Of a stretch of 64,000 bases of DNA, positions 19,111-28,475 are shown in pieces. This DNA comes from Methylobacterium bullatum. GTDB lineage: Bacteria > Pseudomonadota > Alphaproteobacteria > Rhizobiales > Beijerinckiaceae. The notes under the pieces were generated by a model. The model worked only from the letters and a program-made list of their open reading frames with translations, was not told the DNA's origin and searched no databases. Location: NCBI GenBank assembly GCA_902712845.1, contig LR743504.1:656001-720000 (forward strand). Reading direction: 5' to 3'. Position numbers and translations under genes: made by a program. Within the stretch, counting starts at the first letter, position 1. Every line of letters starts with the position of its first letter.

Positions 19111-20106
19111 TTAAAATAATATATCGTCATCCAGATCAATGCCTAACCTACCCTCTTTAACGGCTGCCGCAGGAAGTTGTGTGTTGCTGACGACGAATAA
19201 ATCGAGAATATCGCTGCGACCCATAAACATTATTCGACTACGCTTGGCAGCGTCAAGATTATGACCAATCCAAAGCATTGCTGACTTGGTAATTTCACCA
19301 CCCGCAATAATATATGCATGATCGACCAATACCCGACGACCGAGCTCTGGATCGAAGACTTCACTTTCAAGCATCATAAGCACCTGATTATGAATTACCG
19401 CGATGTTGGTGTTAGTACCTTCGCGGTTTTTGCTATCCGCAGAAGCGTCCAGCTTCCCCTTCTTTGCCTGGATTCCAAAATAAAGCATGTGCTGGCTCGG
19501 TAAGGTGAAGCGCATCCACACATCCTTGCCGTGCTCCAAATTCTTGTCTTTATGCCCTGACGGCGTGATGCGGTGATAGCCAAGTTGGCGCAAGAGCGGC
19601 AGTAATACCTCTTCTATAAGTTCGTCCTCTGAGCAGATATCTAGATAAGCAGCCAGCTGCTCACGCTTCTTCGTCTCACTTGGTGTGAAGGGGCGGTGCG
19701 GATTAGGCTTTGCTGATACCGTGCGCGTCGCTATGTGCCGAACATAAAGATGATCGTCTTCGGCATAAAAAGCTTCAAAGCCTTCTCGACCCAAAGGCTC
19801 GTTTAGCGCGGCAAGGGCCGCCACTCGTCCAACATCGCCATCTTGCATATCCCGCTTGTCCATCAACACACGGAGCAAATTAACGAAACGGTCGGGCATG
19901 CAGTTCGCCGCGCATCCCGGATCTTGAAGCAGCCTCTCCAAAACGTCTGCGGTCCAAGCCCAACGAGTCGAGCCGTCATGAACCTCATCTAGGTCGCACT
20001 CTTGCATAAACTCAGTGATGTAATAGCTTGAGCGCCGCTCAAAATGCGGCGCGTCGCCAATTACCATATTTGCGATTGCACGAATATTTCGCGGCTTAAA
20101 TTGCAT
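19111..20106 (-). CDS. Orphan PD-(D/E)XK nuclease-like protein, candidate defence factor
   Basis: A 331-residue protein with no full family name recognised. Residues 160-220 look like a restriction-endonuclease fold: EEVLLPLLRQLGY, then GKD (193-195), a strand, then QAKKGK (213-218), the variant of the D...(E/Q)XK active site seen in Mrr-like enzymes. The following part (NQVLMMLESEVFD, then YIIAGGEITKSA) also matches the usual order after that core. Residues 1-60 hold a separate N-terminal domain with the pattern HDGSTRWAWTADVLE. The ATG at 20106 was chosen over TTG at 20109. Codon use and base composition are much lower in GC than all neighbours, which suggests transfer. No methylase or partner gene is adjacent. 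Confidence 0.62.
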   Translation of the reverse strand: MQFKPRNIRAIANMVIGDAPHFERRSSYYITEFMQECDLDEVHDGSTRWAWTADVLERLLQDPGCAANCMPDRFVNLLRVLMDKRDMQDGDVGRVAALAALNEPLGREGFEAFYAEDDHLYVRHIATRTVSAKPNPHRPFTPSETKKREQLAAYLDICSEDELIEEVLLPLLRQLGYHRITPSGHKDKNLEHGKDVWMRFTLPSQHMLYFGIQAKKGKLDASADSKNREGTNTNIAVIHNQVLMMLESEVFDPELGRRVLVDHAYIIAGGEITKSAMLWIGHNLDAAKRSRIMFMGRSDILDLFVVSNTQLPAAAVKEGRLGIDLDDDILF

Positions 20107-20310
20107 CAATCCACCATAGTCCTAATGTTCTTGACACCATCACAGCAAAAACCAAATTAGTAGCGGGAAAATTAGCGAATAAGCCATTAATAGAGAATCG
20201 CTGGAAACTTGGCAGAAACTAAATACAACCATCCGACTTCGACGTCGAGACTCTATTTTTCGTCACACAAATATGACTCTAGCAGAAGCGTTCCGCAAAG
20301 CTTTCTCACC
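20107..20310. other. AT-rich upstream region of the nuclease-like gene
   Basis: About 200 bp of low-GC DNA between the nuclease-like gene and the 3' end of the EI24 gene. It should contain the nuclease promoter (the text around 20120-20190 is A/T-rich). A frame with a TTG start near 20209 runs into the antisense of the next gene; its first about 35 codons have the island's composition and could be a truncated remnant, but nothing identifies it. No clear duplicated attachment site was found. Confidence 0.4.
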
Positions 20311-21027
20311 TTAACCGATCCGCTTGCGCACATCCGGTCCGGCCAGGGCGACCTTGCGGCTCAACCCCTTGTGGACATGGACCATCAGGGCGATGCCGAA
20401 GAGCGGCGTCAGCAGGTTGAGGACGGGGACCACCATCAGGCCCGCCAGCATGGCACCGGCGGTCATGGTGGTCAGGCCGAAATGCCGGCGCATGGCGCCC
20501 GCTTCCTGCATGGGCCGGAAGCGCCCGGCGGCGAGTTCGAAATACTCGCGCCCGAGGAGGTAGGTGTTGGCAAGGAAGAACGCCACGAGGTTCACGCCCG
20601 GCACGAAGAACAGGATCAGCGCCACGAGGTTCACCAGCAGGGCGAGGCCCGCGAATCGCAGGGCGTAGAGCATCGCCGATCCGATCGGCAGAGCCGTGCC
20701 CGGCGCGTCTTGGGGAAAGTCGGTGCGCTCCACGATGGCGGCGGCATCGTCGAGGAAATAGCCCGCCACCAGGATCGAGACCGCCGGCATGACGTAGGCG
20801 AGGCCGATGAACAGGCCGGCGCCGGCGAAAAAGACCGCCAGGGTATCGAGAAACGGGTAGCTCACCGACAAGTGATGGTTCGCCAGGAACCAGTCGATCG
20901 CCTTGGTGAGGCCGGCCCAGATCAGGACGAGGAGCCCGAGAGTCAGGGCCAGCGACTTCCACAGGATCGCGCGCAGGGGCGGCGAGAGCACCTGCTTGAC
21001 CGCAGCGTAGGCCGCCTGAATGAGCAT
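20311..21027 (-). CDS. EI24/CysZ-like membrane protein (sulfate transporter family)
   Basis: A 238-residue membrane protein of the EI24 family, which includes CysZ. Hydrophobic segments lie near residues 22-42, 63-90, 123-148 and 185-215. Family features include the FVPGVNLVAFFLANTYLLGREYFE segment at about 143-165 and the R-rich FRPMQEAGAMRRHFG stretch. CysZ proteins mediate sulfate uptake for cysteine synthesis, but EI24 members of alphaproteobacteria are not all tested, so the substrate is inferred from family only. The ATG at 21027 starts a short amphipathic helix before TM1. Confidence 0.85.
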   Translation of the reverse strand: MLIQAAYAAVKQVLSPPLRAILWKSLALTLGLLVLIWAGLTKAIDWFLANHHLSVSYPFLDTLAVFFAGAGLFIGLAYVMPAVSILVAGYFLDDAAAIVERTDFPQDAPGTALPIGSAMLYALRFAGLALLVNLVALILFFVPGVNLVAFFLANTYLLGREYFELAAGRFRPMQEAGAMRRHFGLTTMTAGAMLAGLMVVPVLNLLTPLFGIALMVHVHKGLSRKVALAGPDVRKRIG

Positions 21028-21286
21028 GGCGCCCGAATCCTTGAGTTCCGCGCGAGGGCGGGCGGGCGCCCGTCCGGGAGCCGCCGTCAGCGCCGGGTTC
21101 TGGCGGCGCCGGCGTTGCGGCGCAACCCCGGCCGGCCGTACCGGGCTGAACCTTTTTGCCGCTGCGGCGCGTTTCTCAAGGAGATCGGCGAGGTTCGAGG
21201 GTATGCGATCCCTTCTCCCGTAACGGTCGGTAGAGAATCACGGGTCACTCTGCCGACCATCGGCCCGTCACGCCCCGCCTTCCCGG

Positions 21287-22633
21287 ATGCCTGCCCACCG
21301 CATGATCCCGACACCCCGTCCCGCCCACGCGCATTTCCGGCCGAGTATCGCCCCGCGCCTCGCGCCACTGCCCGAACACGCGGATGTGATCGTCGTGGGC
21401 GCGGGTGCCGCCGGGATCGCCGCGGCGCGGACGCTCACGGAGCGCGGCGTCTCCGTGGCCGTGCTGGAGGCGCGCGACAGGGTCGGCGGGCGGCTGATCA
21501 CCACCATGCTGCGGGGCCATCCGGTGGATCTCGGCGGGCACTGGCTCCATGCCGGCCCGATCAACCCGCTGGTGCGCCTGGGCGGAATTCGGGGCGAACC
21601 CTTGAGGATCGCCGCGCAAGACGGGCATCTGTTCGTATCGGGGCGCAAGGGGCGCCCGGCCGAGGCCGCCGCCCATGCCCGCGCCTTCTCGGTGGCCGAT
21701 CGCGCCCTGACCACCCAGGCCGGGTTCGGCGGCCCCGACCGCCCGGCTTCGAGCGCGCTCCCGCCCGGCCTCGGCCCCTGGGCCGAGCGCATCGCCCTCG
21801 TCCACGGTCTCGTGTCGGGTCGCCCCCTGACGGACGTCTCCCTCCACGATTTTCCCAGCATGGAATACGGCGACAACCGTTTCATCGCCGGCGGCTTCGG
21901 CGGCTATCTCGCCCGCCTGGCGCAGGGGCTGCCCATCGCGCTGAACACGCCGGTGGTGCGTATCGACTGGTCGGGCAAGGGCGTCGCCGTCGAGACGGCG
22001 GACGGATCGGTGCGGCGGGCCAAGGCGGTGATCGTGACGATCCCGATGATGGTGCTTCGCGCCGCGCCGCTCTTCACCCCTTCCCTGCCGCCCGAGACGC
22101 GCGCGGCCATCGACGGATTCTCCAGCGGGATCTACGAACACGCCGTGCTGCACTGGCCGTCAGCGCCCTTCCTCGGTCGCGACCGCCTCGCCGCCCTGGT
22201 CGGCGGACGCCACAAGCCCCCCGGACTGCTCACCCGGGTGGACGGGACGCCGTTCCACTTCTTCGAGCTCGACACGCCGATGATCCGGGCCCTCGACGCA
22301 CGGGACCGGCACCCGGATACCACCCGCCGCCTGGTCCGCTCCGTGCTGGCGGAGCATCTCGGCCACCGCGCCCTGCACGACCTCGCCATTCCGGCGATCA
22401 GCGAATGGCGCCACGACCCCTGGTCGCTCGGTTCCTGGGCCGTGGTCCCGCCCGGACACGCTCCGGCACGCGGACAACTTCAGGCCCCGCTGGCCGACAA
22501 GATCTGGTTCGCCGGAGAGGCGCTGTCCCGCCTGCAATGGGGAACCGCCGGCGGAGCCTATCAAGAAGGCATGAGAGCGGGCACAGAGGTTGCAACTCGA
22601 ATTTCTTCAGATCGCCTTCTGATAGAAATGTAG
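21287..22633 (+). CDS. Flavin-containing amine oxidase family protein
   Basis: A 448-residue FAD-dependent oxidoreductase. The Rossmann dinucleotide site VIVVGAGAAGIAAARTL is at about residues 34-50, followed by EARDRVGGRL, the second FAD motif of the monoamine-oxidase group. The C-terminal FAD contact (IWFAGEALSRLQWGTAGGAYQEGMRAG) is also present. Between them is a putative substrate domain with GGHWLHAGPINPLVRL. This pattern fits amine or polyamine oxidases, not a desaturase. An ATG at 21302 is an alternative start. The substrate is unknown and there is no operon partner. The last ten residues (ISSDRLLIEM) run into AT-richer DNA. Confidence 0.88.
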   Translation: MPAHRMIPTPRPAHAHFRPSIAPRLAPLPEHADVIVVGAGAAGIAAARTLTERGVSVAVLEARDRVGGRLITTMLRGHPVDLGGHWLHAGPINPLVRLGGIRGEPLRIAAQDGHLFVSGRKGRPAEAAAHARAFSVADRALTTQAGFGGPDRPASSALPPGLGPWAERIALVHGLVSGRPLTDVSLHDFPSMEYGDNRFIAGGFGGYLARLAQGLPIALNTPVVRIDWSGKGVAVETADGSVRRAKAVIVTIPMMVLRAAPLFTPSLPPETRAAIDGFSSGIYEHAVLHWPSAPFLGRDRLAALVGGRHKPPGLLTRVDGTPFHFFELDTPMIRALDARDRHPDTTRRLVRSVLAEHLGHRALHDLAIPAISEWRHDPWSLGSWAVVPPGHAPARGQLQAPLADKIWFAGEALSRLQWGTAGGAYQEGMRAGTEVATRISSDRLLIEM

Positions 22634-22758
22634 GTTTTCTGACCAACAGGTTCATTTGTACTCTTGAGTTTACACTACAGGATGCAATTAATTTTCTCTC
22701 CACTTTTGCAACATATGTTGTCTCCGCGGGTGTCGGTGGGATTTCGGGCTTTGCGCGA

Positions 22759-23817
22759 ATGCTAGATGGGACAGTCATTCTCATTACGGACCGGCCCGAC
22801 AGCAGTGAACTCCTGCGCCACGAGCTGAGCCTCGTCGCGGACTGCAAGGTCATGAGATTCGATGCGGCAATCGACTTGAAGCCGGTGCCCATCGGTGCGG
22901 TGTCGGATGTCACCCTGGACCGGCGCGACGCCGCCTCCGCCATGCGCCGGGCCTTCGCGCGGCTGAGGATCGCGGACGTTCCCGTCATCTGCCTTCTTCG
23001 GAACATGAGCGAGATCGGCATGCGCAATGCCAGGAATCTCGGCGCGACCTGCTGCCTCTCGGCTCTGACGAACCCCGCCATGGTCGCCCGCACAATGATG
23101 ACGCAGGTGATCCAGGACCGGGCCGAGAAGCCGGCCCGGAGCATCGAGCGCGGCGTGGCTCGGGCCACCGAAGTCCTGACCCGCCTGTTCGACGGGGCGC
23201 GGTCGAACGATCCGGTCTCCCTGACGCGGGTCGATGCCAGCCTCGAACCGATCATCGCGGCGGTGCGCGAAGGTGGGTTGACCCGTTGGCTCGACCGGGT
23301 CTGGACGCATGACGACGCCACCTATCAGCATTGCCTGCTGGTAGCGGGCGTGGCCGCCAAGTTCTCCCTTCACCTCGGCTTCTCGGCCAGCGACCGCCAT
23401 CACTTCGTCCGCGCCGCCTTGCTCCACGACCTCGGGAAAGCCCGGATTCCGCTGGAGATCCTCAACAAGCCTGGCCGGCTCGACGATGCCGAGATGGCGA
23501 TCATGCGCACCCATCCGGTCATCGGCTACGAGAAGCTGAAGGATTCCGGCTGCGATGCCCTCACCCTCGGCGCCGTTCGGCATCACCACGAGATGCTCGA
23601 CGGCTCGGGCTATCCCGACCGCCTCAGCGGGGACTCCATCGGCGATACCGTGCGGCTGATGACGATCTGCGACATCTACTCGGCGCTGACCGAGAAACGC
23701 GCCTACAAGCCGGCCATGCCGAACGCCGTCGCCATGGCGATCCTCTCGGACATGAAGGGTCGGCTGGAGGACAGGCTGGTCCAGTCCTTCGGCGAGGCCA
23801 TGGGGAACGGCTCGTGA
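22759..23817 (+). CDS. HD-GYP phosphodiesterase with degenerate receiver-like N-terminus
   Basis: A 352-residue protein. Residues 1-125 have a response-regulator-like beta/alpha rhythm, but no conserved phospho-acceptor aspartate is seen. Residues about 170-345 form an HD-GYP domain with a full metal-binding set: YQHCLLV, HDLGK, THP, HHHE and CDIYSAL, and an intact GSGYP motif. HD-GYP enzymes hydrolyse cyclic di-GMP, so activity is likely. The ATG at 22759 was chosen; the 1202-residue frame that includes it reads through the antisense of other genes and was rejected. Upstream 125 bp are AT-rich and likely carry the promoter. It fits with the PilZ protein at 30473. Confidence 0.9.
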   Translation: MLDGTVILITDRPDSSELLRHELSLVADCKVMRFDAAIDLKPVPIGAVSDVTLDRRDAASAMRRAFARLRIADVPVICLLRNMSEIGMRNARNLGATCCLSALTNPAMVARTMMTQVIQDRAEKPARSIERGVARATEVLTRLFDGARSNDPVSLTRVDASLEPIIAAVREGGLTRWLDRVWTHDDATYQHCLLVAGVAAKFSLHLGFSASDRHHFVRAALLHDLGKARIPLEILNKPGRLDDAEMAIMRTHPVIGYEKLKDSGCDALTLGAVRHHHEMLDGSGYPDRLSGDSIGDTVRLMTICDIYSALTEKRAYKPAMPNAVAMAILSDMKGRLEDRLVQSFGEAMGNGS

Positions 23818-23862
23818 CGAAGCCGAAACGAATCCCGGACGCGGCTCGGGACAGGGCGAACG

Positions 23863-24345
23863 TCAGCCGAAGCCGCCCCGCTTGAGCCGCATCACGGTCC
23901 GGTCGAGCGCGCCGAGATAGGCGGAGCGGTCCCGGGCCGAGAACGGTCGCGGGCCGCCTGTGACCGTGCCCGCTTCGCGCAGATCCTGCATCAGGTTGCG
24001 GGTGGCCAGAGCGAGACCGATCCCGCTCTCGCTGAAGGGTTTTCCGTTGGGTGCGAGGACCTCGGCGCCCGCCTTCACGCATCGGCTCGCCAGAGGCACA
24101 TCCGAGGTGACGACGACGGCCCCCGGCCTCGCTCGTTCCGCGATCCAGTCGTCGGCGGCGTCGAAACGGTCGCTCACGACGACGCGCTCGATCCAGGGTT
24201 CCCGCGGCAGGGTGATGAAGCTGTTGGCCACCACGTAGACATGCAGGCCGTAGCGGCCGGCGACTCGGTAGGTCTCGTCCTTCACCGGGCAGGCATCGGC
24301 GTCGATGTGGACGACGATCGAACGGTCGGCGGCCGGCTCGCTCAT
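23863..24345 (-). CDS. DUF188/YaiI-YqxD family protein
   Basis: A 160-residue protein of the YaiI/YqxD (DUF188) family. It opens with the typical [14 protein letters not shown] motif, then [10 protein letters not shown], then [25 protein letters not shown], and near the end [15 protein letters not shown]. The acidic residues (DADACP, DVPLA) suggest a PIN-like nuclease fold, but the family has no firm assigned activity. The ATG at 24345 overlaps the TGA of the cyclase gene (ATGA), so the two are translationally coupled. Upstream frames beyond this start are antisense shadows. Confidence 0.9.
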   Translation of the reverse strand: MSEPAADRSIVVHIDADACPVKDETYRVAGRYGLHVYVVANSFITLPREPWIERVVVSDRFDAADDWIAERARPGAVVVTSDVPLASRCVKAGAEVLAPNGKPFSESGIGLALATRNLMQDLREAGTVTGGPRPFSARDRSAYLGALDRTVMRLKRGGFG

Positions 24346-25433
24346 GCGGATGCCGCCAAGGACGCGGCCAAGGGCGCGACCACGTTTCGTGCCCCCTCGG
24401 CCTCCTCGATCGCCGTGGTCGCGCGTTCGAGGGTCGAGACGGCGAGGGGCTGGCCCCGGCCGCGCAGGGCGTGGGCGCCGAGCGAGCGGGCACGAATACC
24501 CTCGGGCAGGCGCGGCAGGCGTGCGAGGAGATCGTCCGAGATCAGGATCTCGGTGCCCAAGGGCCGGCACAGGGCCTCGATCCGCGAGGTCACGTTCACC
24601 GTGTCGCCGAAATACGCGATCTTGTGCCGGTCGACCCCGACTTCCGCCGTGACAATGGAGCCGCCATGCAGCGCCGCCCGCAGGCGTGGCACCACACCGA
24701 AACGGGCTTGCCAGGCCTCGGCCTCGGCCTCGATCCTGTCGAGGACGTCGAACACGCAGGCGACGCAGCGGGCGTCCTTGAGGCCCCGCTCCATCGGCCA
24801 AGTGATCATGGCCATGTCGCCGATGTAATCGTCGGTGGAGCCGTGGTTGCGGCGCACGGGCTCGGCGAGGGCGGCGAAGACCGCGCCGAGATAGGCCTGA
24901 GCCTTCAGGTCGCCATGGGTCTCGGCGAAGGCGGTGGAGCCGACGACGTCGAGGAAGAGGAAGATGCGGTCCTCGCGCACCGGCCGGTGATAACGGCCGA
25001 CGAGGAAGTTCACGAACACCTCGCCGCCGATGAGATCGCGCATGCGGATGACGAAGACGAGCATGGCCGACACCGCCAGCGAATAGGCGAGGACCCGCGG
25101 CGTGATCTTGACGGCGTCCCTGAGCGCGTCCCCGGTGAGGCCGAGGGCCCAGACGACGAGACCGCCGAGAGCGATGCCGCTGGCGATCATCAGGACATAG
25201 GCGAGCTCGGCCGTGAGCACGTAGATCTTCGCCGGCAACCGGCGCAGGCGCGCCTGAAGGCCGCCCAGGATCAGGCCACGGTCGAAGGCGAGGGTCGTCG
25301 CCCCCACCGCGAGGCCATAGATCACCCCGGCCAGCGGAGCGGCGCCATTGGCGAACAGCAGGTCGTAGAGGAGCCCGGCGCCGCTGCAGGCGACGAGGAT
25401 GAGGATCCAGAACCAGCGGTGCGGCGGCAGCAT
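24342..25433 (-). CDS. Membrane-bound class III adenylate/guanylate cyclase
   Basis: A 363-residue protein. The N-terminal half (about residues 1-140) has roughly six short hydrophobic helices. The C-terminal half (about 150-330) is a class III nucleotidyl cyclase domain: [14 protein letters not shown] (first metal aspartate), [12 protein letters not shown] (second metal aspartate), then [11 protein letters not shown] and [17 protein letters not shown]. It should make cAMP at the inner membrane; substrate choice (ATP or GTP) is not settled by eye. It is the first gene of a two-gene unit with the DUF188 gene. The promoter region is shared with the methyltransferase at 25746. Confidence 0.9.
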   Translation of the reverse strand: MLPPHRWFWILILVACSGAGLLYDLLFANGAAPLAGVIYGLAVGATTLAFDRGLILGGLQARLRRLPAKIYVLTAELAYVLMIASGIALGGLVVWALGLTGDALRDAVKITPRVLAYSLAVSAMLVFVIRMRDLIGGEVFVNFLVGRYHRPVREDRIFLFLDVVGSTAFAETHGDLKAQAYLGAVFAALAEPVRRNHGSTDDYIGDMAMITWPMERGLKDARCVACVFDVLDRIEAEAEAWQARFGVVPRLRAALHGGSIVTAEVGVDRHKIAYFGDTVNVTSRIEALCRPLGTEILISDDLLARLPRLPEGIRARSLGAHALRGRGQPLAVSTLERATTAIEEAEGARNVVAPLAASLAASA

Positions 25434-25745
25434 CAGGCACCACCCCGGTCTGGCTCGTCACGAAGACGATGGCGTCGCGCGGGGAGAAGCAAGGCGTGGC
25501 ATCCTTCGGAAGGCCATCGTCGGAGGGCGCGGAGGAGGAACCGCGCCGAGACGATCGACCCACCTTGAACAACGGTCCATGATGGCGCGATTAAGGCCAT
25601 GGGCCGTTAAGGCTGCCCTCGAAATTCATTGACCACCCGGAAGACCGTGAGATCTCCGTAACCGGGTACGCTTTAGGCTCGTTGTCAGACAGGCAGCCCT
25701 CACTGCTGCAACGCGGCTCGACCGCTTCAGAAGGCGCGCATCGCG
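25434..25745. promoter_or_regulatory. Divergent promoter region with an imperfect palindrome
   Basis: 312 bp between the cyclase (leftward) and the methyltransferase (rightward). An imperfect inverted repeat with arms AACGGTCCATG (25571-25581) and CATGGGCCGTT (25598-25608) matches at 10 of 11 positions. A TTAAGGC direct repeat overlaps it. It could be an operator for either gene. No promoter hexamers were assigned. Confidence 0.4.
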
Positions 25746-26561
25746 ATGAGCATGACGAGTGCGAACCCGGATCCGACCACCCCCAAGGCGTCGGCCGCAC
25801 GCCCGCTGGTCGCCCCGCGCGACATCCGCGCCATCGCGCGCGACCTCGGCTATTCCCCCGACTGGAACTGGAGCTGGGAGAACTACAAGAACACGATCGT
25901 CGCCCTCACCAACGAGTACGGCCTTCGCGACCATCTGGAGATCGGCGGCGGGCGCGACCCGGTCTTCCAGCCGCCTGAACTGGTCCGGCACGGGATCAAG
26001 GTGACGATCAACGACATCTCGCAGAAGGAGCTCGATCTCGCGCCGCCGGAATTCGCCAAGCTCTGCTGCGACATCGCCTCGCCATCCACCCTCGACGCCA
26101 TCGGCTCGAACCGGTTCGACTTCGCCTATTGCTCGATGGTGATGGAGCACGTGCCGGACGTGGCGCAGATGTGGCGCAATATCCATGGCCTCCTCGCGCC
26201 GGGCGGCGCGGCGTTGAGCTTCTTTCCCACCCTGTTCGCTCCGCCCTTCGTCGCCAACCAGCTCATGCCGGAAGCCCTGTCGCGCGCGGTGCTTCACACC
26301 CTGTTCCCGGACCGCAGGGACGACGGCGACAATCCGAAATTCCCGGCGCATTACAATTATTGCCGGGGCAGCGAGGCGGCGATCGTACCGCTCCTGAAAG
26401 AGATCGGCTTTCGCGAGATCGTGGTGCTGCCGTTCTATGGCTACAGCTACTTCCACAAGCTGCCCGGCCTGCGCCAGATCGACGATGCGTTCACCCGCCT
26501 CGCCCGGAGCCGGGACTGGCGGACGTTCACGAGCTTCGCCTTCGTCATCGCCCGTAGATGA
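25746..26561 (+). CDS. SAM-dependent methyltransferase
   Basis: A 271-residue class I methyltransferase. The SAM-binding loop is visible as LEIGGGRDPVF at about residues 60-70, followed by an acidic strand end (TINDIS), and the FDFAYCSMVMEHVPDVAQMWRNIHGLLAPGG motif region that is typical of UbiE/type-11 methyltransferases. The N-terminus (RDIRAIARDLGYSPDWNWSWENYKNTI) is unusual. The gene overlaps the glycosyltransferase by 4 bp (ATGA), so the pair likely modifies one sugar or lipid product. The substrate is unknown. Confidence 0.88.
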   Translation: MSMTSANPDPTTPKASAARPLVAPRDIRAIARDLGYSPDWNWSWENYKNTIVALTNEYGLRDHLEIGGGRDPVFQPPELVRHGIKVTINDISQKELDLAPPEFAKLCCDIASPSTLDAIGSNRFDFAYCSMVMEHVPDVAQMWRNIHGLLAPGGAALSFFPTLFAPPFVANQLMPEALSRAVLHTLFPDRRDDGDNPKFPAHYNYCRGSEAAIVPLLKEIGFREIVVLPFYGYSYFHKLPGLRQIDDAFTRLARSRDWRTFTSFAFVIARR

Positions 26562-27832
26562 CCAACACCCGGTCGGATGCGGTCATGACCATCATCATCG
26601 TCGCTGATCACGCCTTCATCAACGGCGGGCAGGCGAAAGTCGCCATCGAGAGCGCCCTGGGCCTCGCCGGGCGCGGCAACCGGGTCGTGTTCTTCGCAGC
26701 CGTCGGCCCGGCCGATCCGCGTCTGGCGCAAGCCGGCATCGCGGTGATCGTCCTCGGCCAGACCGACGTGGCGCTCACGACCTCGCTCGCCAGTTTCGGC
26801 GTGCAATGGCTCTGGAACCGGCCGGCGGCGCTCCGCCTCGAAGCACTCCTCTCCGGCTACGATCCGGAAGACAGCGTCGTCCACGTCCATGGCTGGGCCA
26901 AGGCCCTGTCGCCCTCCATCGGGCCGGTGCTGAAGGCGACGCGGGTGCCGGTGGTGTTCACCCTGCACGAATACTATCTCGCCTGCCCCAATGGCGGCTT
27001 CTACGACTACCCGATCTCGGCCGCCTGCCACCGGACCCCGCTCTCGCCTTCCTGCATCGCCTACAATTGCGATTCCCGGAGCTATGCCCGCAAACTGATG
27101 CGGGTCGGCCGCCATGCGCTGATGCGGGGGTCGGGGCTGGTGGGGAGTGCTGCCACCGTCATCACCATCAGTCGGCTGCAGAAGACCGTTCTGACCCCCT
27201 ACCTGCCGAAACGGACCCGCTATGTCGAGGTCTCGAACCCCGTCGACGCGGAGCCCCTCGGCCGCAAGGCGGACCGGCCGCTCGGCGACATCGTCTTCGT
27301 CGGGCGGGTCTCGCCCGAGAAGGGCGCGAACGTCTTCGCCGAGGCTGCCCGCCTCGCCGGGCAGACGGCCGTCTTCATCGGCGACGGCCCGCAGCGGGCG
27401 CAGCTGGAGTCGGAGTATCCGGAGGCCCGCTTCCTCGGCTGGAAGAACCCCGCCGAGGTGAAGGCGCTCATGCGCGCGGCCCGCGCCCTCGTCTTTCCCT
27501 CGGTCTGGTACGAGGGCCAGCCCCTTACCGTGCTCGAATCCCTGGCAGCGGGGACGCCGGTGATCGTCAGCGACATCTGCGCCGGCAGGGAGGCGGTGGA
27601 GGACGGCGTCAACGGTCTCTGGTTCGCCTCGAGCAAACCGGATTCCCTCGCCGCCGCCCTCATGCGTCTTTCCGACGACGCGGAGGCGCGCCGCATGTCG
27701 AATGCCGCCTACGACCTGTTCTGGGCCGATCCGCTGACCCTCGACCGGCATCTCGATGGGATCGAGGCGGTCTACCGAAGCCGCCTCGCCTCCGTGCCCT
27801 CCCCCTCGACCAGCCGGGCCAGCCACGCCTGA
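26558..27832 (+). CDS. Glycosyltransferase family 4-type
   Basis: A 424-residue GT-B glycosyltransferase. The N-terminal acceptor domain starts IIIVADHAFINGGQAKVA. The C-terminal nucleotide-sugar domain has IVFVGRVSPEKGANVFAEA at about residue 245, IGDGPQRAQLE, and the EX7E-like motif YEGQPLTVLESLAAGTPVI at about 317. It has an N-terminal alternative start ten codons in (MTIII). It is coupled to the methyltransferase by a 4-bp overlap. The 3' end overlaps the convergent esterase gene by 61 bp, which is long enough to suspect that one of the two stops is not original. Confidence 0.88.
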   Translation: MTNTRSDAVMTIIIVADHAFINGGQAKVAIESALGLAGRGNRVVFFAAVGPADPRLAQAGIAVIVLGQTDVALTTSLASFGVQWLWNRPAALRLEALLSGYDPEDSVVHVHGWAKALSPSIGPVLKATRVPVVFTLHEYYLACPNGGFYDYPISAACHRTPLSPSCIAYNCDSRSYARKLMRVGRHALMRGSGLVGSAATVITISRLQKTVLTPYLPKRTRYVEVSNPVDAEPLGRKADRPLGDIVFVGRVSPEKGANVFAEAARLAGQTAVFIGDGPQRAQLESEYPEARFLGWKNPAEVKALMRAARALVFPSVWYEGQPLTVLESLAAGTPVIVSDICAGREAVEDGVNGLWFASSKPDSLAAALMRLSDDAEARRMSNAAYDLFWADPLTLDRHLDGIEAVYRSRLASVPSPSTSRASHA

Positions 27833-28419
27833 ACCGCCGTGACGTCGGCCTGGCCGAGCCCGTGCCCGGCCGGCTGGATGTCGTGCGCCACATCCGCCCC
27901 GGCCCGGCCGAGGATTCCGGCGAGACGCGCGGCGTTCCCGGCCGGCACGATCGGATCGGCCATGCCCGACAGCATCAGCACGGGCGTGCCGGTCAGGTCG
28001 GGAACGGGCGGCTCCGCGAGCGGCATCATCGGCCGGAGCAGCGCCGCGCCCGCCAGCACGCCCGGATGGAGCAGGAGGAGGGCGGCGGCGATGTTGGCGC
28101 CGTTGGAGAAGCCGAGCGCCACCGGTGCGGCGATCCCGTAGGCCTCACGGGCTTCGGTGACGAAGTCCGCGAGATCCCGTGCCCGCCGCCGCAGATCGGC
28201 CTCGTCGAAGACACCCTCGGCGAGACGGCGGAAGAAGCGCGGCATGCCGTTCTCCAGGACAGGCCCGCGGGGCGACAGCAGGGCGGAGCCCGGCGCCACT
28301 GCCCGGCCCAGGGGCAGCAGGTCGCTCTCGTCGCCGCCGGTGCCATGGAGCAGCAGGAGCGGAGGCGAGCCGGCCACGGTCGCGGGCTCGAAACGGTGAG
28401 TGAAGGACAGCTTGGTCAT
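27772..28419 (-). CDS. Carboxylesterase / alpha-beta hydrolase (MhqD-like)
   Basis: A 215-residue alpha/beta hydrolase of the phospholipase/carboxylesterase type. Segments: PLLLLHGTGGDESDLLPLG (oxyanion area), nucleophile elbow GFSNGANIA (the central Ser replaces the usual GFSQGG), GMADPIVP (acid residue region) and AGHGLGQADV (catalytic His). It sits 56 bp after the ring-cleaving dioxygenase on the same strand. That pairing is known from MhqO/MhqD quinone-response genes of Bacillus, so a role in quinone detoxification is plausible. Convergent overlap with the glycosyltransferase. Confidence 0.85.
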   Translation of the reverse strand: MTKLSFTHRFEPATVAGSPPLLLLHGTGGDESDLLPLGRAVAPGSALLSPRGPVLENGMPRFFRRLAEGVFDEADLRRRARDLADFVTEAREAYGIAAPVALGFSNGANIAAALLLLHPGVLAGAALLRPMMPLAEPPVPDLTGTPVLMLSGMADPIVPAGNAARLAGILGRAGADVAHDIQPAGHGLGQADVTAVQAWLARLVEGEGTEARRLR

Positions 28420-28475
28420 GACGGCCTCGCGAAGAGTGCGTGGGAACCGCCCCTCCTCGCGGAGGGGCGGCCGTG

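Noticed and set aside
20209-23817. A 1202-codon frame ending with the HD-GYP domain
   Set aside because: Its first about 850 codons are antisense or out-of-frame to the EI24 and amine oxidase genes; only the part from 22759 is real.
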